This document shows positions 25,341 through 33,418 of a DNA stretch of 35,972 nucleotides, piece by piece (the stretch's first letter is position 1; every line of letters begins with the position of its first letter). A program made the translations under genes and the position numbers. The stretch spans positions 1 to 35,972 of the forward strand of contig NZ_MIEK01000030.1 of assembly GCF_001742285.1 (NCBI RefSeq), in the 5' to 3' direction. This DNA comes from Enterococcus rivorum. Lineage in GTDB: Bacteria; Bacillota; Bacilli; Lactobacillales; Enterococcaceae. The notes under the pieces were generated by a model. It saw only the letters and a program-made list of their open reading frames with translations, ran no database searches and was not told the origin of the DNA.

Positions 25341-25394
25341 AAAAAGCTGAGGCCAACATGAAAGTTGCTTCAGTTTTTTTCTGAAGCCAGCAAC
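25341..25394 (+). terminator. Terminator after phoU, with an alternative overlapping hairpin
   Basis: Stem one: CTGAGGCCAAC (25347-25357) pairs, with a bulge, with GTTGCTTCAG (25364-25373), followed by TTTTTTT. Stem two: the same GTTGCTTCAG can pair instead with CTGAAG...CAAC (25381-25394) across the T run. The first alone is a normal terminator; the second would compete with it. Confidence 0.75.
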
Positions 25395-25463
25395 TGTTTT
25401 TGCATTACAAACGGTTGAATATATTGTATTCTTTTTGTAAGTAAATCATGAGTAATAAGGCCG

Positions 25464-25529
25464 GTCCTAGAGAACTATGTAAAATTCATCCTTAAGTCCT
25501 ATGACAAAGATAATGAAAAGAGGCATAAT
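25464..25529 (+). promoter_or_regulatory. liaX promoter with candidate response-regulator sites
   Basis: ATGACA (25501-25506) and CATAAT (25524-25529) with a 17-nt spacer form a reasonable promoter 55 bases before liaX. GTCCTA occurs twice in the same orientation, at 25464-25469 and 25496-25501, 32 bases (about three turns) apart, each followed by a GA; the second overlaps the -35. LiaR is the known regulator of this operon in enterococci; that it binds here is inference. Confidence 0.5.
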
Positions 25530-25583
25530 AAGCATATAAGGAAAACACCCTCGGGTGAAAAATTTGCTAAGGAGGCAATTTCC

Positions 25584-27179
25584 ATGAAAGAAAGAGAAAG
25601 AGTATTAGACTTAGTTAAAAAAGGCATTCTGTCTTCAGAAGAAGCGTTAGTCTTATTAGAAAACATGGCAACTGAAAAAGATGAAAAGCAAATCGAAAAA
25701 GCTGCAAACCAAGTAGATGTAAGTGGCAAAAAAATTGATGCAACAGAAACTGATAAAGTGGCTGACTTGATTGATAAACTAGAAACAGATGAAGAAAAAA
25801 TAGAACCTGAAGTTTCAGCAGATGAAGCCAAAGCAAGAGAAGCAGAAGATCGTGAACGTTTAGAAAAAATTCTTGATGATTTAGCCACTGAAGCAAATAG
25901 AGCATCTGTTGAATTAGATGAAATCAATGCTGAAATTGGCGGAATTAAAGAAGATATTAAAGAGACACAAGAAAAACTAATGGAATTAAATACAAAAGAA
26001 GAACTTGATGCTTTAACCGAAGATCAACTAGCGGAAAGAGCTTCTCTAGAAACAACAGTCAAAGAACTAGAAGATATTTTAGCAGATAAGAACCAAGAAA
26101 AAGTAGCTCTTGAAGCTGAATTGAAAAACATTCGTAAAGAGCAGTGGTCTGAAACAAAAGAAAAAGTTACCTCTAAATTTGATATTCCAGAAGACTGGAA
26201 AGAGCAAACAACAGAAACGCTTAATCAAGTTGGTGAAAAAATGAGTGAAGCTGGTTCCCAATTAGGTTCATTCCTTAAAAAGACGTTTAATTCACTTACT
26301 GATACAATGAACGATAATGTGGAGTGGAAAGATATTAACTTTAGAGTGCCAGGAATTGCAACCACTAAATTTGATTATGAATTTAACTACCTTGCTCCAA
26401 AAGCTAGTTTGATTGATGTGAAAGTAGCGAATGGTAATATCGTCTTTAAAACATGGGATCAACCAGATCTAAAAGTAGAAGGAAAAATAAAGTTATATGG
26501 AAAAATGGATGGAGATTCTCCATTAGAAGCATTTTTGGAAAGAAGCCAAATCGATGTAGATGATGAAGTGATTTCATTCCAAATTCCCAATAAACGTGTT
26601 AGAGCTGATTTAACTTTCTATCTACCTGAAAGAGTGTACGACCATGTATCCATTAAATTATTAAATGGAGATATAAATATGGAGTCGCTAAAAGCGAAAG
26701 ATGTTTACACAAAATCGACAAACGGTGCGATATTATTCAGTAAAATTGATGCTACCATGCTTGAAATCGAAGGGGTTAACGGAGATATTAAAGTATTAAG
26801 TGGCGAAATTTTGGATACAATTATTGAAACGGTAAATGGTACAGTTACAATCGCTACAACACCGCAAAATATTGGCGTATCGTTAATCAATGGCGATGTA
26901 AGAATTACAGCAAAAGAAACAAATTTAAGAAAAATCGAAGCAAGTTCTGTAAATGGTAACATAAAAATTGCCGTTCCAGCAGAAGTTGGGCTAGAAACAA
27001 CAGTAAAAACAAGTCTAGGTAGCATTAATAGTCGTCTATCTGATTGTGAAGTGATACGTGAAAAGAAAGAGCGGACCAATCAACTATTACAAGTTAGACG
27101 TGTGAATGAAGAAAATATGGCAAAAATTAGTGCCTCTGCAACAACAGGAAACATTTATTTAAAAGATACTGATAATTAA
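25584..27179 (+). CDS. liaX: LiaX, surface-exposed antimicrobial-peptide/daptomycin-responsive protein
   Basis: A 531-aa protein close in length to the enterococcal LiaX. Residues 1-45 resemble a SHOCT-like helical start (MKERERVLDLVKKGILSSEE). Residues about 45-235 are acidic and coiled-coil. Residues about 250-531 form a DUF4097-type beta-helix with repeating turns: ANGNI, LNGDI, TNGAI, VNGDI, VNGTV, INGDV, VNGNI, TTGNI, roughly one per 18-30 residues. There is no classical signal peptide, yet LiaX is reported on the cell surface, where it senses peptides and daptomycin and restrains LiaFSR signalling through its C-terminal part. AGGAGG precedes the ATG. It leads liaYZ, although a strong hairpin separates them. 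LiaFSR itself is not in the window. Confidence 0.93.
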   Translation: MKERERVLDLVKKGILSSEEALVLLENMATEKDEKQIEKAANQVDVSGKKIDATETDKVADLIDKLETDEEKIEPEVSADEAKAREAEDRERLEKILDDLATEANRASVELDEINAEIGGIKEDIKETQEKLMELNTKEELDALTEDQLAERASLETTVKELEDILADKNQEKVALEAELKNIRKEQWSETKEKVTSKFDIPEDWKEQTTETLNQVGEKMSEAGSQLGSFLKKTFNSLTDTMNDNVEWKDINFRVPGIATTKFDYEFNYLAPKASLIDVKVANGNIVFKTWDQPDLKVEGKIKLYGKMDGDSPLEAFLERSQIDVDDEVISFQIPNKRVRADLTFYLPERVYDHVSIKLLNGDINMESLKAKDVYTKSTNGAILFSKIDATMLEIEGVNGDIKVLSGEILDTIIETVNGTVTIATTPQNIGVSLINGDVRITAKETNLRKIEASSVNGNIKIAVPAEVGLETTVKTSLGSINSRLSDCEVIREKKERTNQLLQVRRVNEENMAKISASATTGNIYLKDTDN

Positions 27180-27201
27180 ATGTGTGAGGAACTAAAAAAT
27201 A

Positions 27202-27235
27202 GTTTTCAGAAAGGATGAAACGTCATCCTTTCTGA
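27202..27235 (+). other. Perfect 15-bp intercistronic hairpin between liaX and liaY
   Basis: 27202-27216 pairs without mismatch with 27221-27235 around the loop AACG. No T run follows, so it is a poor intrinsic terminator; an RNA processing or stabilising element fits better. Confidence 0.7.
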
Positions 27236-27266
27236 AATAATAATGATAATTAATAAGAGGTGAAAA

Positions 27267-27602
27267 ATGATGAACAAGAGATTAACGAAATCCACTAATA
27301 ACGTAGTTTTGACAGGTTCTTTAGCAGGTATTGCAGAATGGATAGGAATTGATCCTACCATTGTTCGAGTAATTTATGTTGCCCTTAGCTTTTTTTCAGC
27401 AGGGTTCCCAGGGATTTTCTTATATATTGTATTAGCAATCTTAATCCCATCTGGAAGACGCGGTGGAAACGGCTCTAGTAGCGGATATGGACATAACAAT
27501 CCTTATAATGGAAATACGCGGAATGGTAATCCATATGCTAACAACGCTAAACAACGGAAACAGGCTGAAAAGATTGATGATGATGACTGGAGCGACTTTT
27601 AA
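27267..27602 (+). CDS. liaY: LiaY, PspC-domain membrane protein
   Basis: A 111-aa protein. Residues about 4-65 are a PspC domain: short basic segment, LTGSLAGIAEWIGIDPTIVR, then a hydrophobic helix ending LYIVLAILIPSG. The C-terminal 45 residues are polar and rich in Gly, Asn and Tyr, then acidic at the very end (DDDDW). In enterococci LiaY is proposed to link LiaX to membrane remodelling and cardiolipin relocation. GAGG lies 6 bases upstream of ATG 27267; the adjacent ATG 27270 is equally possible. The stop overlaps the liaZ start by one base. Confidence 0.9.
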   Translation: MMNKRLTKSTNNVVLTGSLAGIAEWIGIDPTIVRVIYVALSFFSAGFPGIFLYIVLAILIPSGRRGGNGSSSGYGHNNPYNGNTRNGNPYANNAKQRKQAEKIDDDDWSDF

Positions 27603-27967
27603 TGACGTATTTTCAACGTTTGCTTGTTAACACGTTAACTTTTGTTTCATTATCGGTTATTTTTCCCAATATGATCCATGTAAGAAATATTTGGATGGCT
27701 GTACTTGCAGCGTTTGTTTTATCTATTTTAAATATGTTGGTAAAACCAGTATTGACGCTTTTGTCTTTACCGCTGACATTACTAACATTTGGTTTGTTTA
27801 GTTTTATAGTAAATGCTGCCATTTTGCAAATGACTTCCTTCTTTGTGGGAGCAATGAATTTTGGGTTTTCCACTTTTTGGGCAGCAGTTTTGATGGCAAT
27901 GATTATGTCATTTGTGAATACAATCGTTAGCGAACGTAATATAGATAAATATGTAGAGGATAAATGA
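27602..27967 (+). CDS. liaZ: LiaZ, phage-holin-IV-like four-helix membrane protein
   Basis: A 121-aa very hydrophobic protein with four predicted membrane helices and the conserved VLSILNMLVKPVLTLLSLPL stretch, matching the mycobacterial four-TMS holin superfamily IV (PF04020). Despite the name, it is a chromosomal envelope-stress partner in this operon rather than a lysis gene. It starts within the liaY stop codon, so translation is coupled. The short basic-acidic tail (NIDKYVEDK) is cytoplasmic by the positive-inside rule. Confidence 0.9.
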   Translation: MTYFQRLLVNTLTFVSLSVIFPNMIHVRNIWMAVLAAFVLSILNMLVKPVLTLLSLPLTLLTFGLFSFIVNAAILQMTSFFVGAMNFGFSTFWAAVLMAMIMSFVNTIVSERNIDKYVEDK

Positions 27968-28276
27968 GGTTGAGACAAACGTTGTTTAGGTTTGAGTAAT
28001 TGGAGGGAAAAAGGAAGCATACGCTTTTGGTGTTGCTCGATTTTTGAGAAATTGCCGAAAAAACTGACTTTTGATCATCATTTATTAAATGACATAGTCC
28101 GAGACAAAACTAGTCTTTAGTTTTGTTTCGGACTTTTTTACTATAAAGCGTTTATTTAAAGTAAAAAAGGCGAGTTTTCTAATAAATAAAAGAGAACAAT
28201 GATTGAATAGCTAGAAACTTCTTAGCTGAAATGATAAAATGAAACGAGTAGAGGAAAGGAATGAATAATCGATTTT
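27968..28276. other. Intergenic region between liaZ and hprK
   Basis: A 309-base gap with no credible ORF. It starts with a GAGGTTGAGACAAACG motif, runs through about 100 bases with no recognised element (including the palindrome CATTTATTAAATG near 28077-28089), and reaches a terminator at 28096-28139. The last 130 bases are AT-rich and should hold the hprK promoter; TAAAAT near 28233 is the only -10-like match I see. The motif and layout resemble dispersed enterococcal intergenic repeats, which I cannot confirm here. Confidence 0.5.
28096..28139 (+). terminator. Strong intrinsic terminator upstream of hprK
   Basis: A 16-bp stem with a single G-T pair (28096-28111 with 28119-28134), 7-nt loop, followed by six T. 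Ends the lia operon. Confidence 0.92.
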
Positions 28277-29212
28277 ATGGAAGAAGTTGTAAAAATTCAT
28301 CAGCTCGTAAAAAAACTTTCTCTAGAAGTTGTTTCTGGAAATGAGGAAAGTTTAAATAGAGAAATTAAGACTGGCGATATTTCGCGGCCAGGTTTAGAAT
28401 TGACAGGTTATTTTAATTATTATTCACATGACCGTTTGCAATTATTTGGTAGTAAAGAAATCACATTTGCAGATCGTATGATGCCGGAAGAACGTTTGAT
28501 GGTTATGCGTCGCTTATGTGCAAAAGATACACCTGCTTTTATCATTTCTAGAGGGTTAAAGGTGCCGACGGAAATGATTCAAGCGGCGGAAGAAAAAGGC
28601 TTAGCTATTTTAAGATCGCCAATTTCTACTTCTCGATTATTAGGTGAACTTTCAAGTTATTTGGATGGGCGCTTAGCCGCAAGAACCAGTATTCATGGTG
28701 TTTTGGTTGATGTCTATGGATTAGGTGTTTTGATTCAAGGGGATAGTGGCATTGGTAAAAGTGAAACGGCTTTAGAATTAATCAAGCGAGGTCATCGATT
28801 GATTGCAGATGATCGAGTTGATGTTTATCAGCAAGATGAGTTGACCGTTATTGGTGAACCACCTAAAATTTTACAGCATTTAATTGAAATTCGAGGAATT
28901 GGTATCATTGATGTCATGAATTTATTTGGTGCCAGTGCAGTTCGTGGATTTATGCAAGTACAATTAGTCGTTTATTTAGAATCTTGGGAAAAAGATAAGA
29001 AGTATGATCGTCTAGGCTCGGATGATACGATGGTGGAAATTGCCAATGTTGCTGTTCCACAAATTAGAATACCTGTTAAAACAGGAAGAAACGTAGCGAT
29101 TATTATTGAAGTTGCTGCAATGAATTTTAGAGCGAAAACAATGGGGTATGATGCAACGAAAGCCTTTGAAGAGCGTTTAACAAAATTAATCGAAGAGAAT
29201 TCGGATAACTAA
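28277..29212 (+). CDS. hprK: HPr kinase/phosphorylase
   Basis: A 311-aa bifunctional enzyme that phosphorylates HPr on Ser46 or removes that phosphate, according to fructose-1,6-bisphosphate, ATP and phosphate levels. P-Ser-HPr is the corepressor of CcpA, encoded at the end of this window. The N-terminal regulatory domain spans about 1-130; the catalytic domain has Walker A GDSGIGKS near 155-162 and the family signature [15 protein letters not shown] near 207-221. The start matches the usual beginning of the family (a short lead into VVSGNEE and [16 protein letters not shown]), yet the best Shine-Dalgarno (GAGGAAAGGA, 28251-28260) is 16 bases away, so its initiation is unusual. Confidence 0.96.
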   Translation: MEEVVKIHQLVKKLSLEVVSGNEESLNREIKTGDISRPGLELTGYFNYYSHDRLQLFGSKEITFADRMMPEERLMVMRRLCAKDTPAFIISRGLKVPTEMIQAAEEKGLAILRSPISTSRLLGELSSYLDGRLAARTSIHGVLVDVYGLGVLIQGDSGIGKSETALELIKRGHRLIADDRVDVYQQDELTVIGEPPKILQHLIEIRGIGIIDVMNLFGASAVRGFMQVQLVVYLESWEKDKKYDRLGSDDTMVEIANVAVPQIRIPVKTGRNVAIIIEVAAMNFRAKTMGYDATKAFEERLTKLIEENSDN

Positions 29213-29225
29213 AGGGGGAAGCTTA

Positions 29226-30056
29226 ATGTTAGGTCAAGTAAATCCTGTAGCCTTCAACCTTTTTGGTATTTCTGTTTACTGGTACGCAGTTATTATTGTC
29301 TCTGGAATCGTTTTAGCTGTTTGGTTGAGTAGTAAAGAAGCAGTGAAGGTAGGAATGAAAGAAGACGATGTGATCGACTTCATGTTATGGGGATTGCCCA
29401 GTGCGATTGTTGGTGCGCGTCTTTATTATGTTATTTTCGAGTGGAGAGACTACGCAAGTAACCCAATCGACATTCTTTTTACACGGAATGGCGGTTTAGC
29501 TATTTATGGTGGCTTAATCGGTGGCGGTATTGCGCTACTATTGTTTAGTAGAAGTAGATTCATTTCACCGTGGACGTTTTTAGATGTCGCGGCTCCGAGT
29601 GTGATATTAGCTCAAGGAATTGGCCGTTGGGGCAATTTTATGAATCATGAAGCCTTTGGTCCTGAAACAACGCGTAGCTTCTTAGAAAGCATACATTTAC
29701 CGAAATTTATTATTGATAATATGAACATTGATGGAGCCTATCGTCAGCCAACTTTTTTATATGAATCAGTTTGGAATGTACTTGGGTTTATGGTTTTGAT
29801 TCTTTTAAGAAAAAAGAAAAATTTCTTGAAAGAAGGGGAAGTTTTTCTTGGTTACATCGTTTGGTATTCGTTTGGACGTTTCTTCATCGAAGGAATGCGG
29901 ACAGATAGTTTGTATGTTTTTGGCATAATTAGAGTGTCTCAATTGCTTTCTCTATTGTTATTCTTTGGAGGAATTATTCTTATTGTAATTAGAAGAAAGA
30001 ACCCAGCATTGAAATTTTATAGTAGGGAAAAACATTTGTCGGAGTCAAAAAAGTAA
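29226..30056 (+). CDS. lgt: Lgt, prolipoprotein diacylglyceryl transferase
   Basis: A 276-aa membrane enzyme with about seven helices that transfers diacylglycerol from phosphatidylglycerol to the lipobox cysteine of prelipoproteins such as PstS. The family signature GRWGNFMNHEAFG lies near residues 137-149, and the YRQPTFLYES and GMRTDSL motifs follow. GGLAIYGGLIGG near 90-101 has Tyr where E. coli has the conserved His103; streptococcal Lgt, as I recall it, also has Tyr there. AAAGGGGG precedes the ATG 13 bases after hprK, so the two are co-transcribed. Confidence 0.96.
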   Translation: MLGQVNPVAFNLFGISVYWYAVIIVSGIVLAVWLSSKEAVKVGMKEDDVIDFMLWGLPSAIVGARLYYVIFEWRDYASNPIDILFTRNGGLAIYGGLIGGGIALLLFSRSRFISPWTFLDVAAPSVILAQGIGRWGNFMNHEAFGPETTRSFLESIHLPKFIIDNMNIDGAYRQPTFLYESVWNVLGFMVLILLRKKKNFLKEGEVFLGYIVWYSFGRFFIEGMRTDSLYVFGIIRVSQLLSLLLFFGGIILIVIRRKNPALKFYSREKHLSESKK

Positions 30057-30144
30057 AGAGTATGAAAAAGTGTGTAGCAATTTTGTTATGTCGTGACTTC
30101 AATTCATCTCTTAGTTTTTATTTTGGAAGGAGATACTTATTAAA

Positions 30145-31161
30145 ATGAAACAAAAAGTTGCTGTTTTAGGTCCTGGTTCTTGGGGCACAGCGTTAGCACA
30201 AGTATTAGCTGAAAATGGGCATGAGGTTCGAATTTGGGGAAATAACGCTGAGCAAATTAATGAAATAAATGAGCATCATACCAATAGACACTATTTGCCA
30301 GAGATTGTTATTCCAGCATCTATTCAAGGGAAAACAACTATGGAAGAGTGTATTGAAGAGGCAGATGCGGTATTGTTCGTCGTTCCAACGAAAGCGGTTC
30401 GTGCTGTGGCAAAAGAATTTTCAGAAAAATGTAAAAATCGTCCTTTAATTATCCATGCTAGTAAAGGATTGGAGCAAGTTTCGCACAAACGTATTTCTGA
30501 AGTGTTGATGGAAGAAATTCCCATTGAGAAACGTGCGGGTGTAGTTGTCTTGTCTGGTCCTAGCCATGCAGAGGAAGTTGCCGTTCATGATATTACAACA
30601 ATCACAGCTGCAAGTGAAATTCTGGATGAAGCAATATATGTTCAAAAACTGTTTATGAATGATTATTTTCGAATCTATACAAATGATGATGTGATTGGTG
30701 TTGAAACTGGTGCAGCATTAAAAAATATTATTGCTTTAGGCGCTGGAGCGATTCAAGGACTTGGGTTTGGTGATAATGCTAAAGCAGCGATTATGACTCG
30801 AGGTTTAGCAGAGATTAGTCGCTTAGGGGTAGCAATGGGAGCGAATCCCTTAACCTTTATTGGACTAAGTGGTGTAGGGGATTTGATTGTTACTTGTACA
30901 AGCGTTCATTCACGAAATTGGCGAGCTGGAAATTTGCTAGGAAAAGGGCATAGTTTAGACGAAGTTCTTGAAAATATGGGAATGATTGTAGAAGGTGTTT
31001 CGACTACAAAAGCCGCGTATGAACTTTCACAACAATTAAATGTGGAAATGCCTATCACAGAAACAATTTATAAGGTTCTTTATGAAGGCGAAGATGTTAA
31101 TCAAGCAGCAAAAGACATTATGTTGCGTGATGGTAAAACAGAAAATGAGTTTTTAATATAG
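30145..31161 (+). CDS. gpsA: GpsA, NAD(P)-dependent glycerol-3-phosphate dehydrogenase
   Basis: A 338-aa cytoplasmic enzyme reducing dihydroxyacetone phosphate to sn-glycerol 3-phosphate, the backbone of phospholipids and teichoic acids. N-terminal Rossmann motif [10 protein letters not shown] at residues 9-18, catalytic Lys in [18 protein letters not shown] near 190, and the GLAEISRLG and [12 protein letters not shown] motifs. GGAAGGAG lies upstream. It sits between lgt and galU, as in related genomes, and shares the transcription unit with galU (25-base gap). Confidence 0.96.
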   Translation: MKQKVAVLGPGSWGTALAQVLAENGHEVRIWGNNAEQINEINEHHTNRHYLPEIVIPASIQGKTTMEECIEEADAVLFVVPTKAVRAVAKEFSEKCKNRPLIIHASKGLEQVSHKRISEVLMEEIPIEKRAGVVVLSGPSHAEEVAVHDITTITAASEILDEAIYVQKLFMNDYFRIYTNDDVIGVETGAALKNIIALGAGAIQGLGFGDNAKAAIMTRGLAEISRLGVAMGANPLTFIGLSGVGDLIVTCTSVHSRNWRAGNLLGKGHSLDEVLENMGMIVEGVSTTKAAYELSQQLNVEMPITETIYKVLYEGEDVNQAAKDIMLRDGKTENEFLI

Positions 31162-31186
31162 ATATTTTTAGGGAGGAATTAGAAAA

Positions 31187-32083
31187 ATGAAAGTAAAAAA
31201 AGCAGTCATTCCAGCGGCAGGTTTAGGGACTAGGTTCTTGCCAGCAACAAAAGCGATGGCAAAGGAAATGTTACCAATAGTTGATAAGCCAACCATTCAG
31301 TTTATTGTAGAAGAAGCCTTGGCTTCAGGAATCGAAGATATTTTGATTGTTACTGGGAAAGCTAAACGACCAATTGAAGACCATTTTGATGCCAATTTTG
31401 AATTAGAAAGTAATTTGAAAGAAAAACATAAAACAGAACTACTAAAATTAGTAGAAGAAACGACAGATGTTAACCTTCATTTTATTCGTCAATCACATCC
31501 TAAAGGACTTGGCCATGCGGTTTTACAAGCAAAAGCATTTGTTGGGAATGAACCGTTCGTTGTTATGCTTGGTGATGATATTATGAATGATGAAGTTCCT
31601 TTGTCTAAGCAACTGATGAATGATTATGAAAATACGCATGCTTCAACGATTGCTGTGATGAAAGTTCCACATGAAGAAACGTCTAAATACGGTATTATCA
31701 ATCCAGAAGTAGAAATTTCAAAAGGCCTGTATAATGTTAAGAATTTTGTAGAAAAACCCAGTCCAGAAGAGGCTCCAAGTGATTTAGCGATTATTGGTCG
31801 TTATTTACTAACACCTGAAATTTTCCATGTACTAGAAAACCAAAAACCAGGTGCGGGTAATGAAATTCAACTAACAGATGCAATTGATACTTTAAACAAA
31901 ACGCAACGTGTATTTGCTCGTGAGTTTAAGGGGAAACGATATGATGTAGGGGACAAATTTGGTTTTATGAAAACAAGTATTGAATACGGCCTAACTCATC
32001 CTGAAGTAAAAGACAATTTGCGTCAATATATCATTGACCTTGGCGCAGAATTATCTAAAGAAGATAAAGCAACTAAAAAATAA
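31187..32083 (+). CDS. galU: GalU, UTP-glucose-1-phosphate uridylyltransferase
   Basis: A 298-aa nucleotidyltransferase making UDP-glucose from UTP and glucose 1-phosphate, for glycolipids, teichoic acid and capsule. The N-terminal nucleotide-binding motif [20 protein letters not shown] begins at about residue 9; [10 protein letters not shown] and GDD near 104-131, NFVEKP and NEIQLTDAI follow. GGGAGG precedes the ATG. Its product feeds diglucosyl-diacylglycerol made from the same lipid pool as GpsA and Cls products. A hairpin terminator follows. Confidence 0.96.
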   Translation: MKVKKAVIPAAGLGTRFLPATKAMAKEMLPIVDKPTIQFIVEEALASGIEDILIVTGKAKRPIEDHFDANFELESNLKEKHKTELLKLVEETTDVNLHFIRQSHPKGLGHAVLQAKAFVGNEPFVVMLGDDIMNDEVPLSKQLMNDYENTHASTIAVMKVPHEETSKYGIINPEVEISKGLYNVKNFVEKPSPEEAPSDLAIIGRYLLTPEIFHVLENQKPGAGNEIQLTDAIDTLNKTQRVFAREFKGKRYDVGDKFGFMKTSIEYGLTHPEVKDNLRQYIIDLGAELSKEDKATKK

Positions 32084-32125
32084 CGTTTTTTAGATAATAC
32101 TAAAATTTTTTTGTTGTCAAATTGT

Positions 32126-32156
32126 GAGGTTGAAACCATCCCGTTTCAACCTCTTT
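32126..32156 (+). terminator. Intrinsic terminator after galU
   Basis: Perfect 11-bp stem GAGGTTGAAAC (32126-32136) with GTTTCAACCTC (32143-32153), 6-nt loop, short T tail. Confidence 0.75.
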
Positions 32157-32206
32157 CCGCTATGATTTCTGCCGGGAGGCTTAATGTGGAGAGTCAATAA
32201 ATATAC

Positions 32207-32271
32207 TGGTATAATGAAGCTATAAAAAATTTATGATTTGTTAAAAAAAGATCTTGGTGTTATGCTACAAT
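32207..32271 (+). promoter_or_regulatory. Two extended -10 promoters for the DUF948-ytxH unit
   Basis: TG-G-TATAAT (32207-32215) and TG-C-TACAAT (32263-32271) are both extended -10 elements. The second lies 32 bases before the start at 32303 and just before the ATG at 32273, which rules that ATG out if the promoter is used. Confidence 0.5.
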
Positions 32272-32302
32272 CATGAATAATTATGTTGGAGGAGGTATGA
32301 TT

Positions 32303-32743
32303 ATGACAGGTGGAGAACTAGCTGCAATTATAGCAGCAGTTGCTTTTGCTGTGCTGGTTGCTTTTTTAGCAATGGTATTGTCAAAAGTTTCTAAGACAAT
32401 AGACAAAGTATCTCAATCAGTTGATGAAGCAAATACGACGATTGAGGTTATAACGAGAGATGTAGATATTCTATCGAGACAAGTAGAAGGTCTACTAGTG
32501 AAAAGCAATGAGCTTTTAACAGATGTAACGAAAAAAGTGGCGACAATTGATCCTCTATTTACTGCAGTCGCTGATTTAAGTGAAAGTGTTTCTGAATTGA
32601 ATAGTTCTAGTAAAAATCTAATAAACAAAGTTGGTACAGTAGGTAAAACAACGGCAAAAGCTGGTGTCGTAGGAAAAGTTGGCGGAGCTGCTTTTAGAGC
32701 GTTTAAACCTAAAAAAGAGACAAAGACATCAAACAATCAATAA
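32303..32743 (+). CDS. DUF948 membrane-anchored coiled-coil protein
   Basis: A 146-aa protein. One N-terminal membrane helix (about residues 5-27, AAIIAAVAFAVLVAFLAMVL) is followed by a long alternating helical region rich in Val, Ser, Asp and Thr (DKVSQSVDEANTTIEVITRD, then more heptads) and a basic tail. It matches DUF948 (YtxG-like) proteins, general-stress membrane proteins in Bacillus with no settled biochemical role. I set the start at ATG 32303, seven bases behind GGAGGAGG; upstream ATGs at 32273 and 32297 lie over the promoter and ribosome binding site. It is followed by ytxH after 22 bases. Confidence 0.85.
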   Translation: MTGGELAAIIAAVAFAVLVAFLAMVLSKVSKTIDKVSQSVDEANTTIEVITRDVDILSRQVEGLLVKSNELLTDVTKKVATIDPLFTAVADLSESVSELNSSSKNLINKVGTVGKTTAKAGVVGKVGGAAFRAFKPKKETKTSNNQ

Positions 32744-32765
32744 AATAGAACGGAGGAAATAATTT

Positions 32766-33323
32766 ATGGCTAAAAAAGGTGGATTTTTTCTAGGAGCAAT
32801 AATTGGAGGAAGCGCAGCAGCAATAGCAGCACTTCTATTAGCACCAAAATCAGGTAAAGAATTACGTGAAGATTTAGCAAATCAAGCAGACGACTTAAGA
32901 GAAAAAGCGTATGATTATACGGACTATGCGGTGCAAAAAGGAGCGGAATTATCTTCGATTGCAAAAGAAAAAGCTGAAACTCTAGGAGATCAAGCAAAAG
33001 AGTCATTAGATAAAGCACAAGATGCTTCAGGAGATGTTTTAAACACATTGAAAAAGCAAACAGAGGATTTATCTGAAATATTCAAGAAAACTGCGTCAGA
33101 TGTAACAAACCAATTTGATGATTTAGAAGAAGATTTATCAGATGATATTTACATTGATGCGAATGAAACAGCAAAGAAAGCAAAAGAAACTGTTTCAGAA
33201 GGAATAAGTGAAGCAAAAGAAGTAGTAGAGCAGGAGCCTGTAAAAGAAGTTCCTCGCGAAAAGAAAAAACTAGTAAAAATTTCTAAAGAAGTAAAGAAAG
33301 ATAATTCAGAAGAAGAAAAATAG
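32766..33323 (+). CDS. ytxH: YtxH-like stress protein
   Basis: A 185-aa protein with one N-terminal membrane segment (FFLGAIIGGSAAAIAALLLA) and the YtxH signature PKSGKELREDL immediately after it, then a very hydrophilic helical repeat region (DQAKESLDKAQDASGDVL and similar, apolipoprotein-like amphipathic helices) and an acidic/basic tail. YtxG/YtxH pairs are stress-linked in Bacillus; the same DUF948-YtxH pairing here supports both calls. GGAGG lies upstream. It is the last gene before a large terminator shared with pepQ. Confidence 0.88.
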   Translation: MAKKGGFFLGAIIGGSAAAIAALLLAPKSGKELREDLANQADDLREKAYDYTDYAVQKGAELSSIAKEKAETLGDQAKESLDKAQDASGDVLNTLKKQTEDLSEIFKKTASDVTNQFDDLEEDLSDDIYIDANETAKKAKETVSEGISEAKEVVEQEPVKEVPREKKKLVKISKEVKKDNSEEEK

Positions 33324-33335
33324 TAGTTTGGCAAA

Positions 33336-33418
33336 AAAACAGACATGAAACAATTTAAGCCCCTAGAGTTTACGATCTTTTGGGTGTCTTACAAAAATTG
33401 TTTTGTCTGTTTTTTTTA
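33336..33418. terminator. Large bidirectional terminator between ytxH and pepQ
   Basis: AAACAGACA and AAACAATTT on the left (33336-33356 region) pair with AAATTGTTT and TGTCTGTTT on the right (33395-33413), separated by a TG bulge and a 38-base loop; A and T tracts flank both ends. Convergent ytxH and pepQ make bidirectional use likely. Confidence 0.7.

Noticed and set aside
25499-25927. Minus-strand 142-aa and 96-aa Ser- or Leu-rich frames opposite liaX
   Set aside because: Antisense shadows of the acidic coiled-coil codons of liaX; no start signals.
27202-27235. Intrinsic terminator splitting liaX from liaYZ
   Set aside because: A strong stem, but no T run on either strand right after it; kept as an RNA hairpin instead.
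28261-28347. Separate small gene starting at ATG 28261 ahead of hprK
   Set aside because: It overlaps hprK out of frame, has a Shine-Dalgarno too close to the ATG and no family-like sequence; treated as a feature of hprK initiation.
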